From Lycium barbarum (lineage: Eukaryota; Streptophyta; Magnoliopsida; Solanales; Solanaceae), in assembly GCF_019175385.1 (NCBI RefSeq), contig NC_083341.1:67241800-67305799 (forward strand): a DNA stretch of 64,000 bases, read 5' to 3'. Position numbers and translations under genes: made by a program. Shown one piece after another: positions 57,001 to 64,000 of this stretch. Below the pieces are notes generated by a model. It ran no database searches, had not been told where the DNA came from, and was given only the letters and a program-made list of their open reading frames with translations. Position 1 is the first letter of the stretch. Every line of letters starts with the position of its first letter.

Positions 57001-57560
57001 TATGATCAGCATTTTGCTATTCTGGATATTCCGTTCATCTTCTGTACCTTCTGCTTCGATTATGACTTTGTTTACTACGTTTCGTGCTTTACATACTCAG
57101 TACATATTTCGTACTGACCCCCTTTCTTCGGGGGCTGCGTTTTCATGCCGCGCAGGTACAGACGATAGATTTGCTGACCCGCCTGCCTAGGACATCTATT
57201 CTGCTATTTTGGGAGTGCTCTTTTGTCCAGAGCCTATATGTTGGTACAGTCTGCTGCTATTGTACTTATGTATGTTGTTCAGGGGTATGACGGGGTCCTG
57301 TCCCGTCTTATGATTCTGTTATGTTCTGTAGAGGTCTGTAGACATACTTGTGTGGGTTCTGTATATGTTTTGGGGATGATATGATCTGTGACAGCCTCAT
57401 CGGCTTCCCTGTACTATGTCTGTGCATCTATGATACTTAATATCGACAATTGACTTTTGGATTTAAATATATTCTGCTAATATACTGGTTTGGGTTATTG
57501 GGTACGTTTGGGGTGTCCAGCACAGACACTAGTCGCGGCCTACGGAGTTGGGTCGTGACA
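54079..57560 (+). repeat. Element F 5' LTR (3482 bp)
   Basis: TGTTATATCCCG ... GGGTCGTGACA. The first ~70 bp match the H LTR start (GGTGGGGCCCACA). TATAAATG at 54575-54582; donor-like AAAAGGTAAGAAT (GT at 54834); triple hairpin 57098-57155; GACGGGGTC/CCCGTC 57289-57307. Repeated gatat-tgatatgatat near 56690. Open frames on both strands recur in the 3' LTR and are not genes. Confidence 0.92.
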
Positions 57561-57760
57561 AAAGTGGTATCAGAGCGGTTCGTCCTCGGAGTGTCTACAG
57601 ACCGTGTCGAGTAGAGTCTTGTTTATCGGTGTGTTGTGCACCACATCTATAAACAGGAGGCTACAGGACATTTAGGGTGTTACTTTTCTTTGAATCTTAG
57701 ATCGTGCGATAGAGCCAGCTGTAGGAAATGAATTCCTTTTTACAAACCTCTAATTTCAGC
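57561..57760 (+). promoter_or_regulatory. Element F leader: PBS, hairpin, acceptor-like site
   Basis: PBS TGGTATCAGAGC at 57565-57576. Hairpin tgtttatcggtg ... cacatctataaaca at about 57618-57656, with an inner GGTG/CACC pairing. ttcctttttacaaacctctaatttcag ends with AG at 57758-57759. The D, H and F sequences after the acceptor (ctggagaacag / tagaagaatgg) are alike although none is followed by gag. Confidence 0.82.
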
Positions 57761-59042
57761 TGGAGAACAGTATCGACGTAAGACAGCGACTGATGATATT
57801 GGAAGCTACACAGTACATAGGTAGGTAATGGTATGAAAGATGTATGCTGGGTAAGGTGTTTGAAATACGATTGAAACATGAAAGTTGAAGATTGGAAAGA
57901 AAAATAAACAGGAAAGTGTAGCAGGTGCAGTTTGAGTTGGGCATGTGAGGTAAGCCTCGGCATCTTTATACCTTTATTTGAAATTGTTAGCCCCGTGTGG
58001 CTATGACGCGATATGATATGATACGTATATACGTATATGTGTTGGCCCTGTGAGGCATGGTTGGTATTTCCTGTGTACAGGTTTTGGGATAGTAAGAAAT
58101 ACAGAGGAACCTCTGCCTAAATTTTTCTAGGAATATGAAGAGGAAAATGAGATATAAATTCTTAACATGTCTTGAAGGTCGATACTGATAGGGTAAATCT
58201 ACTATGTTGGATTAAAGTTTAAGAGATACCCTTCATGTCATTCGTAAGAAGCATTATCCTTGTTTGGAAAATTTTTATCTCGAAAAAGCATATATGAGTA
58301 GCAAATTCGCAATTTATTTAAATGGACTAGAAATATGTTCCAACCCCATTTTGCTTTAGCACAGCCCATGTGAAGGGCAAAATATGTGGAAGGACAAAAA
58401 TGTCCAACGATCAAGTTTTCTCTAATTGAAAGAATACAAAGTGTATGACAAGCAGTCGGGAATTGAGTGGTTCGCTCATGACTCATATATATATATATAA
58501 TATATACATGGAGGTAAATATTGAAGGCGTACAGGGGGCAACACGGTAACTATATAGTCAGAAAAATAAAAGAATTCTCGCTAGGACGGGGTGGGACCCG
58601 CTACGAGAACGTTCTGAAAAGCTGTCAAGACCCCGACTTGTCTTAAATTACGTGACAAAGGACGTGCGGGGCAATTGGTGTAATTATACCGGCCTTAACG
58701 TGCTTAAATGCATTAAAGTTGTAAGGTTAAGCGTGCCAGGGCCAGAGCAATTCTGGGATGGGTGACCCCCTGGGGAATGTACAAAATTTTCGCAAACATA
58801 GATATTAGAGACGAATAGGAAATTCGGGGCAACCTAAAAGGGAATTAGGATATGTGGAAAGGTAAGAAACTTTATAGGGGTCACACGAGCTGAGACGGAT
58901 TAGATTGCTAAAAATAAAGAAAAAACAGCTACATTAATTATATTACTTGAGTGCCAGCTATCGGATAAGGTTGTGTACTATATAATTGTGATTCTGTTAA
59001 GGTCTCGTACGGAGAAAATCAAGTTGTAGGTTAGAAAGAAAA
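57761..59042 (+). other. Element F internal spacer, non-coding
   Basis: Homologous in part to the H spacer (ctgcctaaatttttctagg; ggacgtgcgggg; cgctacgagaacgtt). It includes the 5S-like segment 58684-58780. No gag similarity, so gag was lost or replaced. Open frames on the minus strand are not recognisable. Confidence 0.75.
58684..58780 (+). other. 5S rRNA-like segment in element F
   Basis: ATACCGGCCTTAACGTGC aligns with the 5S stretch ATACCAGCACTAATGCAC. Exactly 40 nt from ATACC comes GTTAAGCGTGC (58726-58736, box A equivalent), 26 nt later ending in GGATGGGTGACC (58756-58767) and CCCTGGGGA (box C equivalent). The spacing equals that in plant 5S rRNA throughout. 5' and 3' ends of a real 5S gene are absent. 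Confidence 0.75.
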
Positions 59043-59290
59043 GATATGGCGGCATTACTTACATGGGGTCCGCGTTGATATTTACATGGACCCTAAGAGC
59101 CTCCAGTATATATATTTTAAGAAAAAGGAGCTGAATTCGCGGCAGAGAAGATGGTTTGAATTATTGAAAGATTATGATGTTAATATTTTGTACCACCCTA
59201 GAAAAGCTAACGTTGTGGCAGACGCACTTAGTCGTCAATCTATGGACGGCTTGACCGGCGTACACTCAGAAACAAAGAATTGGTTTGTAA
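59043..59290 (+). pseudogene. pol: Element F RNase H C-terminal remnant
   Basis: Begins abruptly inside RNase H at [15 protein letters not shown] and continues [20 protein letters not shown] (usual [10 protein letters not shown]), then [20 protein letters not shown] and [10 protein letters not shown]. Upstream RT is absent, so the left edge is a deletion junction. A frameshift near 59285 separates it from the integrase frame. Confidence 0.83.
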
Positions 59291-59989
59291 AACTCATCAG
59301 TCAGCTAGCCTTGGAGTCCATTTGGTCGATTTAGAAGATACTGAAATTTTTGTCCGAGAAGTTGCTGAATCATCGATTATGGAAGAGGTAAAACAGCGCC
59401 AGTTCGAGGATTCTATTCCGGTATGGTACAGTGATACAACCTTTGATAAGGAAAGGACCCATTTTGAGGTCTCACCTGGTAGGGTATTAGTATACAGAGG
59501 AAGATTATGTGTGCCTAACGTTGCAGGGCTGCGACAGCCAATTATGGGCGAAGCGCATAATGTTCGGTATTCTGTTTATCCTGAATCCACTAAAATATAC
59601 CATGACCTCAGATGTCTATATTGGTCGGATGGCATGAAATGGGATATGGCAGAGTTCCTATATCTATCATCACTGACAGAGGTGCTCAATTTACGACTAA
59701 TTTCTGGAGATTTGTTTTCAGGAAGGATTAGGGGCTCAGGTAAGTCTGAGCACAGTATTCCATCTTCAGAGGGACGGACAGGCCGAGCACACTATACAGA
59801 CGGTAGAAGATATGTTGCGGGCCCGTATTATTGAATTCAGAGGTAGCCGGGACGATCATCTGCCGTTGATCGAGTCTGCTTATAATGATAGCTACGATTC
59901 TAGCTTAATACGAGGCTTTGTATGGCAGAAAATGCAGGTCACCGATCGGCTGGTTCGATATTGGCGAAACATAGTTAATCGGTCCCGAT
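59280..59989 (+). pseudogene. pol: Element F integrase with internal deletion
   Basis: The N-terminal part reads to the zinc domain: GEAHNVRYSVYPESTKIYHD keeps the first His but not the second. After KWDMAEF the sequence jumps, in another frame, to PISIITDRGAQFTTNFW. This loses the CX2C half of the zinc domain and the first catalytic Asp. DGQAEHTIQTVEDMLRA keeps the Glu. Stop and frame changes follow near 59720-59810 and 59905. It cannot be active. Confidence 0.83.
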
Positions 59990-60603
59990 ATGATCCAGCA
60001 GGCCGTTGATAAGGTGAAACTCATCCGAGAAAGACAATTAGCAGCCCAGAGTCGACAGAGATCGTATGCTGACAAACGACGTCGACCCTTAGAGTTCCAG
60101 GTCGGCGATTGGGTATTTTTGAAAGTATCGCCTATGAGAGGCGTAATGCGATTCGGCAAAAAGAGTAAGCTCAGTCCGCGATATATCGGACCCTATCAGA
60201 TTATTTGAAAGATTGGGAATGTCGCCTACGAGTTAGATTTACCATCTGATTTGGAAGCGGTACGTCCGGCATTTCATGTATCTATGCTCCGCGAATGTGT
60301 CGGTGGTCCTCCTAGAATATTTCCAGCAAATAATACTCGGGTGACGGAGGAACTATCGTACGAAGAGCAGCATGTAGCCATTCTGGATTGCCAGGTAAGG
60401 AGATTGCGGAATAAAGATGTAGCTTCCGTTAAGGTGTTGTGGCAGAACGATAACAGGGAAGAGATGACCTGGGAAACTGAAGAGGAAATGAAGAAGAAAT
60501 ATCCTAACTTGGTTATATTCAATAATGAATGTGTATCATATGAGCCGACCATAAAAAGAAACTCCCCCGAAGTACTTACAAACCCTATAAGACTAATCTA
60601 ACA
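59990..60603 (+). pseudogene. pol: Element F integrase C-terminus: GPY/F module and chromodomain
   Basis: QQAVDKVKLIRERQLAAQSR, FQVGDWVFLKVSPMRGVMRF and KLSPRYIGPYQII, a stop at 60206, then AYELDLPSDLEAVRPAFHVS. The chromodomain follows: SYEEQHVAILDCQVRRLRNK, KVLWQNDNREEMTWETEEEM and KKYPNL. Apart from one stop it is in a single frame to 60601, ending just inside the palindrome before the polypurine tract. Confidence 0.87.
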
Positions 60604-60635
60604 TTCGAGGACGAATGTTCTAAAGGGGGGGAGGA
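60600..60635 (+). other. Element F polypurine tract with palindrome
   Basis: AACATTCGAGGACGAATGTT (60600-60619) and the tract aaaggggggggagga (60622-60635) directly before the 3' LTR. Confidence 0.9.
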
Positions 60636-63600
60636 TGTTATATCCCGTATTTTTGAACGTCGGATTATTTGTAAGCTGAGGTGGGGCCCACACATCAAGA
60701 TTTTTTTTGGAACATGTGACAAGCTATATGAATCACATATGTAAAGTTAAACACAACTCATGAAGGACCCTTGGGCCAAATCAAAGTGGAAGCCCTCCAA
60801 ACGAATATTTTTAAGAAAACGTCTCCGGGTGACCTGACTTGGAGGGGCAAAAACGGTATTATAAGTTTGGAATTTGGAAACATACCAAGAGATAGAAGTT
60901 ATATATAATTGAATTAGCTTTCCAACCATAGGTCGTGGGTTCCTAGGTGACGTCGGTACAAGGAGATATGGACGTTTGAAGGTCGAAAGGTCAGTGGGCT
61001 ATGCCCAACTCGGGACCAACCGGGTTGGCCCAAAAAAATAAAATGAAAATTTAGGCCAAATGTTTAAGGGGTGGCCGGCCAAGTGAGGCCCAACCCATGG
61101 CTTTAATGAATATTTCCATGTGCTAATTAATTATAAATGGTCATTATCTAATAGAATTTTCAAGAAGCAAAGAAAGAAGAGAAAGGAGAAAAACCAAGAG
61201 CAAACATAAGAGCCATTTCGGGTTGGCCATAGAAAAATCACCCTAAAAAATCATGACTCTAAAATTATTTTCTTGTTGAATTCCTACTAAATTAAGTGTC
61301 CTCTACAACTTGGTGCAATTGTTTGGGAGAATAGAGCACTTGTTCCATCAATCTCACACTTGGGTTAAGTGAAGAAGTTGAAGAGAAAAGGTAAGAATTT
61401 ATCCCTCCTTACTATGTTATGAAGGTTGGTTTATGTTGTAGTATATGGAAATGAGTAGAAATTATGGAAATAAGAAAGTTTGCAAAGTGGGGGTGTATGT
61501 ATGGAGCTAGCCGTGTGTGTATATATGTTGTATACATATGGTGAGTTGAATTTTATGTTGTATTCTAGTTGTGGTTATGGTGGAATTTATATTGGAAATG
61601 AAAGTTGAATGAATTTGGTTGAAGTTGGAAATATAGGTGTTGGCCGTGTGGTACATGGAAATTGAAATGGAAATGAATTAATGTTGTTTAATATGTTAGT
61701 TGTGTTGTTGTGATCCTTGCAATGTAAATGAAAGTAAAATGGTTTAAGTTGGTATTGAAATGGAATGTAGAAGTTTATGTCATTTTAGTATGATTTTATG
61801 ATATTGTGGAAATGAAGTCGTTAAGGTGTATATTATGATGATTGTTGATGAAGTTGGAAGATAGAAACATGTTATGAAAATGTTTGTTAAAGATTAGAAG
61901 TTTTGGTGGAATTGTGACTTTGGTGAAAAATTTGTATATTGTGTATATCTTGTGAATATTTTGTGGAATTGATATGAAATGCTTCCAAATTATATTGTGA
62001 TGATCTTGATTAATGATGAATGTGAAACCCTTGAGATTGGTTTGGAAATTTGAAGTTGAAATGGAAGTATCGCACTATGTTGGAAAGGGAACTAGTTGTG
62101 CCATATTGTGTCTTGTAGTTATTGTTGTTGTTGTTAGTGTTGTTATTGGGTTGTTGTTGATTGTTTTGGCCGAGTTGAATTCTCGGGGATGCTATATGTA
62201 TAGGGGAAATGCTGCCCAAATTTCTGTAGAAAAGTGTTGATTTGATATTTAAGTCTTAAAGGCTTAGGGTTAACATTTGTTAAATGTGACCATTTGTAGA
62301 TTTTGGACGAAACGGGAAGTGAACTTGGAAAGGCGTAAAAAGCATAAAAGGTATGTAAAGCTATCCCGATTCTTCTTTTGGCATGTCCTAGATGTACTAG
62401 GATCGGATTCGAGCCTCGGAAAATATTCTGTCTTTCGGAATCCGCGTTTGAAATTGTCCCTTTTTTCATTCAATGGAACTAAACCCTATAAGTATGCTTT
62501 GTTACAGAATTGTGTAAACTTTCGCAAATTGTCTAGAAAGTTATGAAATGTCCCTAGGACCTCCGTAGGTGACACCATAAGCTTAATATACGTAATTTGA
62601 GCCCACCGCTTCGATTGTCCCGAGGTGGGCCCACTATTTCCAACTTTACCCTTTTTGTGTTTATAACTTAATTTCAAGCGGTTCTAAAGGAAATGCCTTA
62701 ACTACTCTTCTAACTACCAATGATACTTATTCTAAATATTTTATTGAATCTCTGTAAAGGTATGATATTTTGTGTCTCATTTAGTCTCCCACTATTCCCG
62801 CTTTGCCTTTTAGTGTACTATTGCCTTATTTTCGAACAATATAAAATGAAACGTTTTAACTATCCTTTTAACTACTAAGGAAGATTGTTTTAATGATTCC
62901 CTCGAGTCTGGTAAACTATTTTGGAATATGAAAATGATCCCAGAAGGATTATTCTTCCGTAACTCATTATGACATACGACATACACTTACTATGATTCTG
63001 TCCGATTTCATTGGTTTGATTTGTCATTCGATATGCCTCATTGAGTCTCTGGAAATATATGGTATTTTTATTGCATTTAGTTTCTCACTACTCCATTCGT
63101 GGATGCCTTAATGTTTCCCACACTGAGCCCGGGCCAGGATATGTTCTCAAGCGTCTTCCACTGCATTGTTCACCGTGCCTCGATGTAAGGGGGCAGGTAT
63201 ACAAGTACATGGGTTGTGGAGTATGCTGTGCCATGTACACTATTCTGATATGATATGATATGATCTGATATGTTATGCTATGTTGCGGGGTATTTCCCCT
63301 TTTCTGATCCTTATGTGTTGTGGCACCAGTGTCAGGGGGTGACCACGTTCTGTCTGCCGAGTCCCTTGGCAGAGGCCGGATATGATGTGGCATATATTTC
63401 GGTACACACTCTTTATGTTTTGAAAATATGTATTTGATATTCTGGACATCACACTCACTTTTCTGTACGTTCTGTTCCGGTTATGATTTTGTTCTGTAAT
63501 GGGACCAGGTATGACATACATTTTCTGCAAATACTATTTATGTTTTATGATCAGCATTTTGCTATTCTGGATATTCCGTTCATCTTCTGTACCTTCTGCT

Positions 63601-64000
63601 TCGATTATGACTTTGTTTACTACGTTTCGTGCTTTACATACTCAGTACATATTTCGTACTGACCCCCTTTCTTCGGGGGCTGCGTTTTCATGCCGCGCAG
63701 GTACAGACGACAGATTTGCTGACCCGCCTGCCTAGGACATCTATTCTGCTATTTTGGGAGTGCTCTTTTGTCCAGAGCCTATATGTTGGTACAGTCTGCT
63801 GCTATTGTACTTATGTATGTTGTTCAGGGGTATGACGGGGTCCTGTCCCGTCTTATGATTTTGTTATGTTCTGTAGAGGTCTGTAGACATACTTGTGTGG
63901 GTTCTGTATATGTTTTGGGGATGATATGATCTGTGACAGCCTCATCGGCTTCCCTGTACTATGTCTGTGCATCTATGATACTTAATATCGACAATTGACT
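60636..64000 (+). repeat. Element F 3' LTR, cut by window end
   Basis: Matches 54079-57450. Differences are scattered single bases and a short gatatggccatct indel near 56710/63267. The triple hairpin lies at 63655-63712. The terminal ~117 bp, including the LTR end and TSD, lie outside the window. Confidence 0.92.

Larger units (their letters stand above)
227..64000 (+). mobile_element. Element D: outermost LTR retrotransposon, non-coding, hosts all other insertions
   Basis: D is reconstructed from four blocks: 5' LTR 227-1576 and 40157-40909, leader 40910-41185, internal region 50191-51751, and 3' LTR from 51752 to 54078, where element F interrupts it. 227-1576 aligns with 51752-~53063. 40157 onward aligns with 53904 onward. 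The PBS lies at 40914-40925 and the polypurine tract at 51740-51751. Removing the nested elements leaves about 1.8 kb of internal DNA without any recognisable gag or pol, so D is a large non-autonomous element (LARD-like). Its end lies outside the window. Candidate left TSD is ataat (222-226); the right copy cannot be seen. Confidence 0.75.
54079..64000 (+). mobile_element. Element F: young LTR retrotransposon with partial pol, right end outside window
   Basis: 5' LTR 54079-57560 (3482 bp), internal region 57561-60635, 3' LTR from 60636, of which 3365 bp lie in the window; about 117 bp remain unseen. Probable left TSD attat (54074-54078). LTRs differ at about 1% by eye plus a short indel. The internal region has leader, 5S-like spacer, RNase H tail, deleted integrase and chromodomain, but no gag, protease or RT. 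It cannot move by itself. Confidence 0.9.

Noticed and set aside
58684..58780. A functional 5S rRNA gene
   Set aside because: The first ~11 nt and the 3' end of 5S and the T-run terminator are absent, and stem sequences have changed, so only the internal control region is plausible.

Overview
The window is repeat-dense plant nuclear DNA. I found no host gene, RNA gene or plastid/mitochondrial sequence that I can support. Almost every base belongs to large LTR retrotransposons of the Ty3/gypsy superfamily. Where the gag-pol 3' end survives it shows an integrase with a GPY/F module and a C-terminal chromodomain, so the coding elements are chromoviruses. The very long LTRs (2.1-3.5 kb) suggest the Tekay/Del lineage. 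The shared primer-binding site TGGTATCAGAGC (initiator tRNA-Met) and the motif AACATTCGAGGACGAATGTT next to the polypurine tract suggest a solanaceous or related asterid host. That host guess is inference, not a database result.

Layout: the window resolves into a nest of insertions, most with visible 5-bp target-site duplications (TSDs). Outermost is element D (+, 227 to beyond the window end), which has no coding capacity. Its 5' LTR (227-1576 plus 40157-40909) is split by element C (-, 1577-40156). C's right LTR is split by an AT-rich Helitron-like insert (18671-~20094) and by element B (+, 22063-40071, TSD caaaa). B's RNase H is split by element H (-, 27394-36011, TSD tctat). C's protease is split by element A (+, 6957-16869, TSD gtaat/gttat). 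C also carries a truncated A-type LTR (1712-~4153) and an E-like LTR (4198-6378). D's short internal region is split by element E (-, 41186-50185, TSD gaatg). D's 3' LTR (51752-54078) is split by element F (+, 54079 to beyond the window end). The chain D>C>B>H is four levels deep.

Coding state: A has the most complete gag-PR-RT-RNase H-integrase-chromodomain set, but it carries stops and frameshifts and has lost its PBS and LTR end. B is a full-length decayed copy. C keeps gag, protease and the start of RT. E keeps only gag. F keeps only the RNase H tail, a deleted integrase and the chromodomain. H and D have no coding sequence. By eye the LTR pairs of E, F and H differ by only about 1-2%, those of B by much more. 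So the youngest insertions are mostly the ones that cannot encode their own enzymes, which implies mobilisation by relatives.

Most interesting signals: (1) an ungapped ~95-nt 5S rRNA-like segment containing box A and box C equivalents in the internal regions of F, H and E; (2) a shared arrangement of TATA box, ~200-300-nt exon, strong 5' splice donor in the LTR, then a TACTAAC-type branch and TTTCAG acceptor just before the gag ATG. Splicing there would remove the PBS and the LTR hairpins; (3) several hairpins in otherwise dissimilar LTRs whose stems change in compensating ways; (4) an invariant palindrome beside the polypurine tract.
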